A DNA stretch of 64,000 bases from JASLBX01 sp036374175 (GTDB lineage: Bacteria; Actinomycetota; Actinomycetes; Jiangellales; Jiangellaceae). The stretch's first letter is position 1. Each line of letters starts with the position of its first letter. The stretch is from positions 1 to 64,000 of the forward strand of contig DASUUH010000088.1 of the NCBI GenBank assembly GCA_036374175.1. The letters are read 5' to 3'. Below are positions 49,924-59,029 of this stretch, piece by piece. A program made the translations under genes and the position numbers. Below the pieces are notes generated by a model, which saw nothing but the letters and a program-made list of their open reading frames with translations, searched no databases and was not told the origin of the DNA.

Positions 49924-50607
49924 ATGGCAGTGGCGATCCGGCCGGTCGAGGGAGGTGTTCTGGTGTCCGATCGCGAGCAGGCGAGCCGCGGCGACGCCGG
50001 TGTTCCCGACCCGAGGCCGCTTCCGGCGCCACCGGACTGGACGCCGCCGAGCTGGGATGACGTGGTTCGCGAGCACTCAGCGCGCGTTTACCGGCTGGCC
50101 TACCGGTTGACCGGCAATCAGCACGATGCCGAGGACCTGACCCAAGACGTTTTCATCCGGGTATTCCGGTCGCTGTCTACGTACACCCCGGGCACCTTCG
50201 AGGGTTGGCTGCACCGCATCACCACGAATCTGTTCCTCGACATGGTCCGGCGGCGGCAGCGGATCCGGTTCGACGCACTTGCCGATGATGCTGCCGAGCG
50301 GTTGTCTGGCCGCGAACCGACTCCCGACCGGCAGCTCGACGACCAGTTGCTCGACTCCGACGTGCAAACCGCGCTGGACGGCCTACCGCCCGACTTCCGG
50401 GCCGCTGTCGTGCTGTGCGACATCGAAGGCCTGTCGTACGAGGAGATCGCCGCCACGCTCGGGGTCAAGTTAGGCACGGTTCGCAGTCGCATCCACCGCG
50501 GGCGGGCGCAGCTACGCGCGGCGTTGGAGCATCGCGCACCGCGCTTGGCAGGTCGTGACGATACCGATCCGGTGGTCGACCCCGTCGAGACGAGGGAGGA
50601 GGCCTGA
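49924..50607 (+). CDS. sigE: ECF RNA polymerase sigma factor SigE
   Basis: The 227-residue sigma factor has region 2 (VREHSARVYRLAYRLTGNQH, DLTQDVFIRVFRSLSTY, FEGWLHRITTNLFLDMVRRR) and region 4 (LPPDFRAAVVLCDIEGLSYE, LGVKLGTVRSRIHRGRAQL). These are near-identical to mycobacterial SigE. ATG 49924 is assumed; a second start, GTG 49963, with GGAGG seven bases upstream, would give a 214-residue form, and multiple starts are known in mycobacterial sigE. The anti-sigma gene overlaps the stop by one base (TGATG). Envelope and surface stress is the expected signal. Confidence 0.95.
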   Translation: MAVAIRPVEGGVLVSDREQASRGDAGVPDPRPLPAPPDWTPPSWDDVVREHSARVYRLAYRLTGNQHDAEDLTQDVFIRVFRSLSTYTPGTFEGWLHRITTNLFLDMVRRRQRIRFDALADDAAERLSGREPTPDRQLDDQLLDSDVQTALDGLPPDFRAAVVLCDIEGLSYEEIAATLGVKLGTVRSRIHRGRAQLRAALEHRAPRLAGRDDTDPVVDPVETREEA

Positions 50608-51164
50608 TGAAACATCTCGGTGAACGCATCACCGACCTTGTCGACGAGCAACTCGACCACGGCGCCCGCGATGTCGCACTCGCGCATCTCGCTCGATGCT
50701 CGAGCTGCCAGGCCGCAGTCGCCGCCGAACGCGAGGTCGCGGCCGCCCTTCGTAGCCTCCCTGACGTGCCGCCGTCCGAGCGTTTCGTGCAGGCGTTGCT
50801 GGCCCTTGCCGGGCCCGACGGGCCGCTTCCTCCGGAGCGGCAATCGTTCCCCGGTGCTGCACCGGTCCCCGCCAGGTGGCGTCCGACCGCAAGGCCGACC
50901 GGTGGCATTCCCCGTCAGCGGCGCCCGCATACCGGTGCCGGCGCAGTGAGCCGTCGCGCCGGGGTCCGGTACGCCGTCGCCGGTTCGGTATCGGTAGGCG
51001 TACTCGCGGTCGCCCTGGCCTCACTCGGCGGTGATCCCGAGAACGCCGTGGTGCCGCCCACCCAGCAGTTCACCGTCGAGCACGCCCGATCGTCCGGCGC
51101 GCTGCCATTCGGCGATCCCGCGGCGGTCGTCGTACCGGCGAGCAGCCTGCCGCAGGAACCGTGA
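50607..51164 (+). CDS. rseA: Anti-sigma factor RseA-like (ZAS domain)
   Basis: The 185-residue protein has an N-terminal zinc anti-sigma domain with HLARCSSC (H-x3-C-x2-C), which should clamp SigE. A variable linker of about 75 residues follows, then a single membrane helix near residues 122-142 (YAVAGSVSVGVLAVALASLG), and a short outer tail. Unlike the soluble mycobacterial RseA this version is membrane-spanning and so could respond to envelope damage by proteolysis. The ATG overlaps the sigE TGA. It overlaps the RseB-like gene by 4 bp. Confidence 0.88.
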   Translation: MKHLGERITDLVDEQLDHGARDVALAHLARCSSCQAAVAAEREVAAALRSLPDVPPSERFVQALLALAGPDGPLPPERQSFPGAAPVPARWRPTARPTGGIPRQRRPHTGAGAVSRRAGVRYAVAGSVSVGVLAVALASLGGDPENAVVPPTQQFTVEHARSSGALPFGDPAAVVVPASSLPQEP

Positions 51165-52249
51165 TGCCGACGCGCTCGGCCGCCGCCCGCCACATCGCGC
51201 CGACATTCGTCGTGGTGCTGGTGGCCGGGGTGCTCGTAGTGGGCGCGCTGGTGGCACCGGCATATGCTCACCGCTCTGGCAGCGACGATGACGATCCACG
51301 CGCCGTCGCTCTGCTCTACCGCGCGATGGACGCGACAGACCGCCTAACCTACGCCGGCACGCAGTACGTCAGCGCATGGTCGGTACTGGACAGGTCATAT
51401 TCGACGAGCGCGATCGTGCGGGTTCAGCACGCCGGTGGCACCACGACGCTGTTCCCTGACCACGGCACGCAGGCCGTTACCCTCCCGGCCCAGCCCGGCT
51501 CGTGGCTGGCCGGCGAAGACGGGCCTATCGGTCTGCTGGCCAAGGCCTACGACGTCGAACTGCTCGGCAGGGGTCAGGTCGCCGGGCGCCCGGCCGAGAT
51601 CGTCGGCGCCCGCCGATCCGACGGTTCGATGGCGGCGCGGCTGTGGCTCGATGCCGACTACGCGCTTGCGCTGCGTCGTGAGGTCTACGACAAGACCGGT
51701 CGAACCATCTCGGCCAGCGCATTCATTGAAATCGAGGTGGGCCCGGGCCAGTCACGGTTCGTGGGTGTTTCCCCGAATGCGTGGGCTTCCCGGGCCGGTC
51801 TCGTAGCGTCCGCCGCCCGCCTGTCGCATGCTGATCTGGCGGCTCTGCGGTCAAGCGGCTGGCGGTGTCCGTCCGAGATCGGTGGTGACCTCGTGCTCTT
51901 CGAGGCCAGCCGCCACGACGGCGCAATCCAGCTCAGCTACTCCGATGGTGTCGCGACGGTGTCGGTGTTCGAGCAACCGGGCCAACTCGATCCCGAGGTG
52001 CTGGACGGTTTCGGCCGGACTGAGCGAGGCGACGGCGTCGTTTACACCCTGCCCGGCCCGCCCAGCAGGTTCGTCTGGGCCACCGGCGAGGACAAGGTGA
52101 TCACAGTGATCGCCGACGGATCTCTGGAGGCCGTCGACTCCGTGTTGGCGGAATACCCGCCCAGCGAGCCAAGTTCTGCCAACAGCGTCGTCCACCGGAT
52201 CAGCCGCGGGGCGAAGAAGTTGGTCTCCTGGCTGAACCCCTTTGACTAG
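51161..52249 (+). CDS. RseB/MucB-like sigma-E regulatory protein
   Basis: The 362-residue protein begins with a signal peptide (FVVVLVAGVLVVGALVAPAYAH). The LolA-like MucB/RseB domain follows (ALLYRAMDATDRLTYAGTQY, AEIVGARRSDGSMAARLWLD, REVYDKTGRTISASAFIEIE) and a C-terminal domain of about 150 residues. In proteobacteria RseB binds the outer part of RseA and blocks its proteolysis. The GTG start overlaps the rseA stop by 4 bp, indicating that the pair works with the membrane-spanning RseA here. The htrA gene follows after 21 bp. Confidence 0.83.
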   Translation: MMPTRSAAARHIAPTFVVVLVAGVLVVGALVAPAYAHRSGSDDDDPRAVALLYRAMDATDRLTYAGTQYVSAWSVLDRSYSTSAIVRVQHAGGTTTLFPDHGTQAVTLPAQPGSWLAGEDGPIGLLAKAYDVELLGRGQVAGRPAEIVGARRSDGSMAARLWLDADYALALRREVYDKTGRTISASAFIEIEVGPGQSRFVGVSPNAWASRAGLVASAARLSHADLAALRSSGWRCPSEIGGDLVLFEASRHDGAIQLSYSDGVATVSVFEQPGQLDPEVLDGFGRTERGDGVVYTLPGPPSRFVWATGEDKVITVIADGSLEAVDSVLAEYPPSEPSSANSVVHRISRGAKKLVSWLNPFD

Positions 52250-52270
52250 TCAGCCTGAGAGAATCGATAG

Positions 52271-53539
52271 ATGAGTCGCGAGCAGGGAACTGCCGACGCT
52301 GGCTGGTCGCGGCCAGGCCCCTGGCCCGAGCCCGGTCGTAGCCAGGTCCCGGCAAGCGACAGTGGGCACGTTCAGTGGCGTCTGCCCGCGGCACCGGACC
52401 GGACGGCCCCATCGGACCGGCCGAAGGCCCACGACCCGTGGCTTACTCCCCGAGAGCAGACCCGCATCCGGTCGGGCCCGAGCGTTGGAGTACTGGTCGG
52501 TGGTGCCGCCACCATCGCATTGCTGGCCGGTTCGGCGGGAGCGTTGACCGCGTCGTTGGTCGACGAACGCACCGACAACGGCCGCACGTCCGTCGTCACT
52601 GTCGTGGGTGCGGACCCTGCGGGGCTCCAGCAGGATTCACCGGAATCGGTCGCAGGGGTGGCCGCCGCAGTGCTTGAAAGCGTGGTGTCCGTATCGGCCG
52701 GTGAGGGGACCGGCTCGGGATTCGTCATCTCCACCGACGGCTACATCATCACCAACAACCACGTCGTCCGTGATGCTGACTCGATCGAACTCGCGTTCAT
52801 GGACGGCAGCACAGCAGAAGCCGAAGTCGTCGGCTCCAGTGCCAGTTACGACCTCGCTGTGCTGTCGGTGGATCATGATGGCCTGACACCGGTCGTGCTG
52901 GGGGAGTCCGCAAGCGTCGCGGTCGGTGATCCGGTCCTGGCGATCGGCAGCCCGCTTGGCTTGGAAGGCACGGTGACCAGCGGCATTGTGTCGGCACTCA
53001 ACCGACCGGTCACTGCCGGCGGGCAGGGCGAGCAAGCGTTCATCAACGCGCTGCAGACGGACGCCGCGATCAACCCGGGCAATTCGGGGGGCCCGCTGGT
53101 GGACGCTCAGGGGCGGGTGATCGGCGTCAACTCGGCGATTGCAACCCTCGGCTTCTCCGGTACGACGGGCAGCATCGGTCTGGGGTTCGCCATTCCGATT
53201 GACCAGGCCAGGCGTACCGCCGAGCAGATCATCGCGACCGGCGAGGCCCAGTACCCGGTGATGGGAGTGCGGCTCGATCCGTCGTATGACGAGGCGGGTG
53301 CCCGCATCGCGGCGAATTCCGAAGACAGTCCAGGAGTTGTCCGTAACGGTCCAGCAGAACGCGCCGGCCTGCGTCCCGGCGACGTGATTGTGGCTATCGA
53401 CGGCCGTGTGGTGTCGACCGCGGACGAACTCGTCGTTCTTCTGCGTACCCGCGAACCCGGCGACGAGGTCACTCTGCGTTACGTCCGAAACGGCGTCGAG
53501 GCAGAGGTGACCTTAACCCTGGGCTCGGCGACCGGCTGA
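52271..53539 (+). CDS. htrA: HtrA/DegP-family serine protease with PDZ domain
   Basis: The 422-residue protein has a cytoplasmic N-terminal tail of about 70 residues, one membrane helix (VGVLVGGAATIALLAGSAG), a trypsin-like domain with H164, D194 and S272 (NNHVV, YDLAVL, PGNSGGPL), and a C-terminal PDZ domain (VVRNGPAERAGLRPGDVIVA). It degrades misfolded envelope proteins, a typical member of the SigE regulon. The order sigE-rseA-rseB-htrA-tatB suggests one envelope-stress operon. Confidence 0.94.
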   Translation: MSREQGTADAGWSRPGPWPEPGRSQVPASDSGHVQWRLPAAPDRTAPSDRPKAHDPWLTPREQTRIRSGPSVGVLVGGAATIALLAGSAGALTASLVDERTDNGRTSVVTVVGADPAGLQQDSPESVAGVAAAVLESVVSVSAGEGTGSGFVISTDGYIITNNHVVRDADSIELAFMDGSTAEAEVVGSSASYDLAVLSVDHDGLTPVVLGESASVAVGDPVLAIGSPLGLEGTVTSGIVSALNRPVTAGGQGEQAFINALQTDAAINPGNSGGPLVDAQGRVIGVNSAIATLGFSGTTGSIGLGFAIPIDQARRTAEQIIATGEAQYPVMGVRLDPSYDEAGARIAANSEDSPGVVRNGPAERAGLRPGDVIVAIDGRVVSTADELVVLLRTREPGDEVTLRYVRNGVEAEVTLTLGSATG

Positions 53540-53592
53540 TTGCGCCGTACCCTGGAACGAGTTACCTGTCTGGCGTACCTGAGGGAGCCGCT

Positions 53593-54048
53593 GTGTTCGG
53601 CCTGGGATTAGGCGAGATCGCGATCATCTTGGTTGTCGCGCTCATCGTCTTCGGCCCGGACCGGCTGCCGGAGATGGCCAAGCAGGCCGCGTCCTTCGTC
53701 CGCGATTTGCGCAAGATGGTCGCCAACGCCCGTCGCGACATCGGCGTGAGTATTCAGGATCTAGGCATCGACGAGGAAGACCTGCGCACGCTGCGCCAGT
53801 TGCGCAATCCCAAGGCGTTCGTCCGCGACAAAGTGCTCGACGGCATGGATTTCGACGATCTAAAGCTGGATGATCTCGGCCTGGACGAGCCGCCCACCGC
53901 GGCCAACGGTGCCGCGAAGGCCAACGGCGCAACGAAGGCGAACCGCACCGCACCGCCGAACAAGTCCGGCGCCGAGACACCGGCCGCTGCCGAAACAGGT
54001 GCACCGGCGGCCAAGCCTGATCTCCCGTACGACCCTGACACCACCTGA
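53593..54048 (+). CDS. tatB: Twin-arginine translocase subunit TatB
   Basis: The 151-residue protein has the TatB/TatA N-terminus: one membrane helix (GLGLGEIAIILVVALIVFGP), DRLPEMAKQAASFVRDLRKM, then an amphipathic stretch and a long polar tail rich in Ala/Pro/Lys. TatB forms the substrate receptor with TatC. Its place after htrA matches M. tuberculosis, supporting TatB rather than TatA. The GTG at 53593 has GAGGGAG upstream. Confidence 0.9.
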   Translation: MFGLGLGEIAIILVVALIVFGPDRLPEMAKQAASFVRDLRKMVANARRDIGVSIQDLGIDEEDLRTLRQLRNPKAFVRDKVLDGMDFDDLKLDDLGLDEPPTAANGAAKANGATKANRTAPPNKSGAETPAAAETGAPAAKPDLPYDPDTT

Positions 54049-54058
54049 TCCCGTGCGA

Positions 54059-55210
54059 TCAGCGCGACACCGGGGTGAGGTCAAGCGACATACCGGCCAG
54101 GCCGCGCTTGCGCCGCGACAAGTTGCGCGCGATATCGCGCAGCGCTGCCGCGACAGGCGCGTCCGGCTCGGACACGACCAGGGGAACGCCAGTGTCCCCG
54201 CCTTCGCGCACCCGCGGGTCGAGCGGGATCTCACCGAGCAGCGGCACCGGCGTGCCGAGCCGCCGCGCCAGGCCGTCGGCGACGTGCTGGCCACCACCGC
54301 TGCCGAAGATCTCCAACCGGTGTTCCGGCCCGCAGTGGGGGCACGGCAGGTACGACATGTTCTCGATCACGCCGGTGACCTGCTGGTGGGTCTGCAAGGC
54401 GATCGAGCCGGCCCGTTCGGCGACCTCCGCGGCAGCCAGCTGCGGAGTCGTCACAACAAGCACATCGGCCGTCGGCAGCAGCTGCGCGAGCGAGATCGCC
54501 ACGTCGCCGGTCCCGGGGGGCAGGTCGAGCAGCAGGATGTCGAGGTCTCCCCAATACACGTCGGAAAGGAACTGCTGAAGCGCCCGGTGCAACATCGGGC
54601 CGCGCCAGGCAACGGGTGCGTCGCGGTCCGGCTTGAACATCTCAGTCGAGATGACCTTCACTCCGTGCGCCGGTACCGGCATGATCATGCGTTCGACGAT
54701 CGTCGGGTGGCTGCCCTCGACGCCCAGCATGCGCGGGGCCGAGTGGCCGTAGATGTCGGCGTCGAGCAGCCCGACCCGTACGCCGTCCTGGGCCATGGCG
54801 GCGGCGAGGTTCGCTGTGACCGACGACTTGCCGACCCCGCCCTTGCCGGACGCGACGGCGAACACCTGAGTCAGCGATCCGGGCTTGGCGAACGGGATCT
54901 CTCGCTCCGGCTGTCCGCCGCGCAGCTTCTGCTTCAGCTCCGAGCGCTGCGCGTCTGACATGACGTCCAGTACGACGTCGACCGAGCTCACTCCGTCGAT
55001 GTCGGATACAGCAGCCGTGACGTCGCGCGTGATGGTGTCCCTGAGCGGGCACCCGGCGACGGTGAGGAAGACCTCGACGCGGACCCGCCCGGATGCATCG
55101 ACGTCGACGGACTTCACCATGTCGAGTTCGGTGATCGGCCGGCGGATCTCCGGGTCGTTCACCGTGGCCAGCGCGGCCATCACCTGATCGGTCGTGGGGG
55201 CGGGTTTCAT
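54059..55210 (-). CDS. mrp: Mrp/ApbC-type iron-sulfur cluster carrier ATPase
   Basis: This 383-residue protein has an N-terminal MIP18/DUF59 domain (VNDPEIRRPITELDMVKSVD, AGCPLRDTI), a deviant Walker A GKGGVGKSSV at residues 122-131, Walker B in LLLDLPPGTGDVAISLAQLL, and CxxC in MSYLPCPHCG, where a bridging Fe-S cluster binds between subunits. It hands iron-sulfur clusters to apo-enzymes. It is convergent with tatB, the same context as Rv1229c. Confidence 0.94.
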   Translation of the reverse strand: MKPAPTTDQVMAALATVNDPEIRRPITELDMVKSVDVDASGRVRVEVFLTVAGCPLRDTITRDVTAAVSDIDGVSSVDVVLDVMSDAQRSELKQKLRGGQPEREIPFAKPGSLTQVFAVASGKGGVGKSSVTANLAAAMAQDGVRVGLLDADIYGHSAPRMLGVEGSHPTIVERMIMPVPAHGVKVISTEMFKPDRDAPVAWRGPMLHRALQQFLSDVYWGDLDILLLDLPPGTGDVAISLAQLLPTADVLVVTTPQLAAAEVAERAGSIALQTHQQVTGVIENMSYLPCPHCGPEHRLEIFGSGGGQHVADGLARRLGTPVPLLGEIPLDPRVREGGDTGVPLVVSEPDAPVAAALRDIARNLSRRKRGLAGMSLDLTPVSR

Positions 55211-55258
55211 ACCAACGATGCTACGTGTTCGGCGCGGTGCGGCTACGATCGCATCTCA

Positions 55259-55714
55259 ATGCCGACCGAGCCGACCGCCGACAACCGGATCACACCCGAG
55301 CAACTCGAGGTGTGGCGGATGTTCCTGCGTGTGCACGCCCGGCTGATCCGCCGGCTCGAGGACGACCTTCAGGGCAACCACAATCTGCCGCTGGCCTGGT
55401 ACGACGTCCTCGTGCGGTTGGTGGAGGCCGACGGCCACCGGTTGCGCATGAGCGAGCTGGCCGACCGGGTCATGCTCTCGCCCAGCGGATTGACCCGCTT
55501 GGTCGACCGGCTTGTCGCTGAGGGTTTGGTCCGGCGCGAGCACGCCGAGCAGGATGGCCGCGGCTTCTACGCGGTCCTTACCGATCAGGGGTACAAGCGG
55601 CTCCGCGAGGCGTCCGGCACCCACCTGCGCAGCATCCGCGAGTACGTCATGTCGCGCTACACCGACGAGGAACTGCGGACTCTCGCCGGTTACCTCAGCC
55701 GCCTCGACAACTGA
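55259..55714 (+). CDS. MarR-family transcriptional regulator
   Basis: The 151-residue protein has the winged-helix core (MSELADRVMLSPSGLTRLVD, RLVAEGLVRREHAEQDGRGF) flanked by dimerisation helices (WRMFLRVHARLIRRLEDDLQ). The wing lies at residues 85-105. It is divergent from mrp by 48 bp and convergent with ykoC. The ligand is unknown. Confidence 0.9.
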   Translation: MPTEPTADNRITPEQLEVWRMFLRVHARLIRRLEDDLQGNHNLPLAWYDVLVRLVEADGHRLRMSELADRVMLSPSGLTRLVDRLVAEGLVRREHAEQDGRGFYAVLTDQGYKRLREASGTHLRSIREYVMSRYTDEELRTLAGYLSRLDN

Positions 55715-55743
55715 TCGCCCCACCCCCTTCCGCGGGAGTGGGG

Positions 55744-56550
55744 TCAGGAGAGCAGCGGATCCCAGGCACCCGTGACGACCGACAACCCGACAGCGGCGAC
55801 CGTCACCGCGGCCGCACCCAGGACGAGCAGGGCGTCGCCGCTGTCGAATCGCTGTTCCCGCGCTGCCGTTCGGGGACGGCCACTGTCGAACCCGCGCGCC
55901 TCCATGGCCGCGGCCAGCCGGGTCGCCCGCCGCACCGCGCCGACCAGCAGCGCGAACACCTTGCCGGCGAACAGCCGGATTCCGCGCACGGGGTTAGCCC
56001 CGGCCGACAGCCCCCGAGCCCGGCGGGCTCGGCCCAGAGTCTCCCAATCGGCCGCGAGCAGCGGGGCCAGCCGCAGAGCGGCCAGCGCGCCGTACGCGAA
56101 TCTGGCCGGCACTCGGAGCCGCTGTACCAGTGCGTCGGCGAGGTCGACGGGATCGACGGTGAGGATGGCCAGCACCCCGGGTAGCGCGATCGCAGCCACC
56201 CGAAGTCCGGCAGCTCCGCCGACGGCCAGGCTCTCGCTCGTCAACACCAAGGGGCCGGCCTCCAACACAGTGACTCCACCCTTGCGCCCGGTGAACACGG
56301 CATTGCCCAACGTCAGGGTCACCACTGCGATCGCGAGCGGCCAGGCCCGGCGGACCAGCGCCCGCCAGGTAACGCCGCATGGCCGCACACACAACAGCGT
56401 CGCCACCAACACGACGGCGGGCGCCACTGGATCGACACTGGCCAGCAACGCCAGTCCGGGCAGCAGCGCGGCCGCGATCTTTGCCAGCGGATTCCGCCGG
56501 GCGATGGGCGCGGCCGGGTTCGTGACGGCCAGAATCGTGAAGGCACTCAT
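55744..56550 (-). CDS. ykoC: ECF transporter T component (YkoC-like)
   Basis: This 268-residue EcfT membrane protein has about five or six helices and the two conserved coupling motifs as GRARRARGL near residue 180 and AAMEARGFDSGRPR near residue 218. It transmits ATP hydrolysis to the substrate-binding subunit. Its start overlaps the ykoD stop by 4 bp. With YkoD and YkoE and the upstream TPP riboswitch it makes an HMP/thiamine-precursor uptake system. Confidence 0.9.
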   Translation of the reverse strand: MSAFTILAVTNPAAPIARRNPLAKIAAALLPGLALLASVDPVAPAVVLVATLLCVRPCGVTWRALVRRAWPLAIAVVTLTLGNAVFTGRKGGVTVLEAGPLVLTSESLAVGGAAGLRVAAIALPGVLAILTVDPVDLADALVQRLRVPARFAYGALAALRLAPLLAADWETLGRARRARGLSAGANPVRGIRLFAGKVFALLVGAVRRATRLAAAMEARGFDSGRPRTAAREQRFDSGDALLVLGAAAVTVAAVGLSVVTGAWDPLLS

Positions 56551-58070
56551 GACAACCGTCCCTTTGCCACGGTGACGCGGCGGTCCGCGAGCGCGGCCGC
56601 GAACGGCTCATCATGCGTGACCGCGAGCATGGCCGTCCCGCTGTCGCGCAGATCAGCGCAGAGATCGACCAGCTCGAGCCAGGTTCGGGCGTCCTGCCCG
56701 AAGGTCGGCTCGTCCAGGACGACGACGTCCGGCGTGGTCATCAGCGCGGTGGCCACCGAGAGCCGGCGCTTCTCGCCGCCGGAAAGGGTGAACGGGTTCG
56801 CCCCGCCCAACCGGTCCAGCCGCAGTCGCTGCAACACTTCGTCGCGGCGGCGAGCGGCCACCTGCACCGGCACGCCGGCCTGGCGGGGCGCGATCATCAA
56901 TTCCGCCTCGACCTGGGGAGTCAGGAACTGGTGCTCAGGATCCTGGAACACGACACCGATCCGCCGGCACAGGTCGCGCGCGCGCCACCGGTGCAGGGGG
57001 CGAGACGGATCGTCGCGGAACATCGCACGTCCCGAGATCGGCTCCAGCAGTCCCGCCATGACCAGGGCCAGAGTCGACTTGCCGCTCCCGTTGGGGCCCG
57101 TCACGGCGATCGCCTCGCCGCGATGCACGGTGATGTCAGCGTCGCGCAGGGCTGGAACCGCTCCGGGCAGATACCGGACGCTCAATGCACGGCCGTCCAG
57201 CACACCCGGTCCGGTGGCAGGGCCACGCCGGGGGGCCGGGGGCGGCGGTCCCCATGGCCGGGGCACCCAAACGCCGGCTTCGGCCAACCCGGCACCCCGG
57301 CGGCCGAACACGGCGTCCGGCGACCCGTCGTCGACGATCCCACCGCCGGGCTCCAGTACGACCACCCGGTCGACGAGCGTAAGCGCCGGCTCAACGTGGT
57401 GCTCGACCATCAGCAGCGTGGATCGCGTCTGGTGAAGAACCCGTCCCACAGCGTCCAGGACAGCCCCGGTACCGGTGGGGTCGAGGTTCGCCGTGGGTTC
57501 GTCGAGAACGAGCAGGGACGGGCCGCGAACGACCGTCCCGGCCAGTGCCAGGCGCTGCTGCTCGCCACCGGACAGTGCTGTCGTCGAGCGGTTCCGGCCG
57601 TACGGAAAGCCGACCAACTCCAGGGCGGCGTCCACTCGCGGCCAGATCTCGTTGGTAGGAACGCCGGCGTTCTCGAGGCCGAAGGCGACATCATCACCGG
57701 CTCGGGCCATCATCAGAGCGGACTCGGGATCCTGGAAAAGCATCCCGACCAGCCCGCGATCGGTCCCGGCGGGTTTGCCACCGACCAGGATCTCGCCTTC
57801 GGTCTCGGCCGCCGCCTCAGGATCAAGCAGTCCGGCGATGCCGTGCAGCAGGGTCGACTTGCCGCCGCCGGACGGCCCGACGAGCAGGACCCGCTCGCCG
57901 GGCTCGATCCGCAGGTCGACGCCGCGGCAGGCCCACGCCCGGCGGCCGGCGTACCGCCAGCCCCAGCCGCGAACCTCGATCGGCGCGGCGGGCGCGGGCG
58001 GCCAGGCGAGCGCAGGCCGCTCGGTGCGGGCCGGTAGCGCTTCGGCGGCCGGGTTCGGCGGGTGGCTCAC
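56547..58070 (-). CDS. ykoD: Fused ECF transporter ATPase (YkoD-like)
   Basis: The 507-residue protein is two ABC domains in tandem. The first has GPSGGGKST (residues 65-73), a Q-loop in MLFQDPESALMMA and signature LSGGEQQRLALAG. The second has GPNGSGKST, VFQDPEHQFLTPQ and LSGGEKRRLSVATAL. The fusion replaces the EcfA1/A2 heterodimer, the hallmark of YkoD. It powers the YkoE/YkoC transporter and overlaps ykoC by 4 bp. Confidence 0.93.
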   Translation of the reverse strand: MSHPPNPAAEALPARTERPALAWPPAPAAPIEVRGWGWRYAGRRAWACRGVDLRIEPGERVLLVGPSGGGKSTLLHGIAGLLDPEAAAETEGEILVGGKPAGTDRGLVGMLFQDPESALMMARAGDDVAFGLENAGVPTNEIWPRVDAALELVGFPYGRNRSTTALSGGEQQRLALAGTVVRGPSLLVLDEPTANLDPTGTGAVLDAVGRVLHQTRSTLLMVEHHVEPALTLVDRVVVLEPGGGIVDDGSPDAVFGRRGAGLAEAGVWVPRPWGPPPPAPRRGPATGPGVLDGRALSVRYLPGAVPALRDADITVHRGEAIAVTGPNGSGKSTLALVMAGLLEPISGRAMFRDDPSRPLHRWRARDLCRRIGVVFQDPEHQFLTPQVEAELMIAPRQAGVPVQVAARRRDEVLQRLRLDRLGGANPFTLSGGEKRRLSVATALMTTPDVVVLDEPTFGQDARTWLELVDLCADLRDSGTAMLAVTHDEPFAAALADRRVTVAKGRLS

Positions 58071-58074
58071 GCCG

Positions 58075-58692
58075 TCAGATCTCGGCCTGCGTGCGGCCGG
58101 CCGCGAAGGATGCCAGCACGCCGGTGCGGGCCAGCGAGCGCACCAGCAGCCACCCCAGGCCTCCTGCGACCACGATGCCGGTCACGATGGCAGAGCCGAT
58201 GTACGCGGCCTTCCACGGTGTGTCGAACTCGGGGTACCAGACGATCGTCTCGTAGACGCCCATCGCGACGCCCGCACCGCCACCGGCCAGCAGGGCCGCG
58301 CCGAGACCCCAGCGCCGGTAGGCGAAGGCCGCGAACACCAACTCCGCGCCCAGGCCCTGCCACACGCCGGACATGAACACCGACAGGCCCCAGGCGGAGC
58401 CGAAGAACATCGACACGGTCGCCGCCAGCACCTCGGTGTAGAAGGCGGCGCCTGGCTTACGGATGACAAGAGCGCCCACGACGGCCGGCAGCAGCCACAC
58501 GCCGGCGAGCAACGGAGTCGCGGGGGTGGCCGACAGCGGCGCACTGATCGTCGGCCAGACGAAGTTGTTCCATGCGGCAAAGAGCACACCGAAGGCGACC
58601 CCGAGCACCGACGCGACGACGATGTCGACGACGCGCCAGCGACGCGGCGGGCTGGCGGGGTGGGTGGACTGGACGCTGGCGGGATTGCTCAC
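58075..58692 (-). CDS. ykoE: ECF transporter S component (YkoE-like)
   Basis: The 205-residue membrane protein has about five to six helices, beginning VVDIVVASVLGVAFGVLFAA with the signature WNNFVWP after it. YkoE binds thiamine or its pyrimidine HMP. The GTG start has AGAGGAGGA upstream. It leads the operon under the TPP riboswitch at 58781-58869, which supports thiamine or precursor import. GTTCC shortly upstream can pair with GGAAC next to the ribosome-binding site, a possible translational switch. Confidence 0.9.
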   Translation of the reverse strand: MSNPASVQSTHPASPPRRWRVVDIVVASVLGVAFGVLFAAWNNFVWPTISAPLSATPATPLLAGVWLLPAVVGALVIRKPGAAFYTEVLAATVSMFFGSAWGLSVFMSGVWQGLGAELVFAAFAYRRWGLGAALLAGGGAGVAMGVYETIVWYPEFDTPWKAAYIGSAIVTGIVVAGGLGWLLVRSLARTGVLASFAAGRTQAEI

Positions 58693-58780
58693 GGTTGTTC
58701 CTCCTCTGTCGTGAAGCGGAACGACCGGGGAGACGGCATGCCGGGTCGACTTGCTGGCACACCACTGTTGAGAGACACGT

Positions 58781-58869
58781 CGACTCCCTTCGCCGGAATT
58801 ACCCGGATCAGGTTCGAGGGTCTGCGGGTCAAGGCCCGCACTCTCAGCGCTCTAGCGCTCCCCTGTCGT
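58781..58869 (-). ncRNA. TPP riboswitch (THI box)
   Basis: On the minus strand the element reads CGACAGGGGAGCG, then GCTGAGAGTGCGG, GACCC, CCTCGAACCTGATCCGGG, TAATTCCGGCGAAGGGAGTCG. The invariant CTGAGA, ACCTGAT and CGAAGGGA boxes are all present. CGAC and GTCG at the ends can close the P1 stem. It is about 90 nt upstream of ykoE and would shut down the transporter when TPP is abundant. Confidence 0.94.
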
Positions 58870-59029
58870 GCGGAGTTGCGTGCTCAATGGTACATGGATC
58901 TACGCTGTCGCCGGCGAGATAGTTGTGGGGGCAACGTGTACCGCCAACCCCGAGCGGAAGGTAAGATGCGCCCCGGCGACCGCTAGGATCGTCCCGACCG
59001 CCCTGACCAGTAGAGGTGTCGCACCTACA

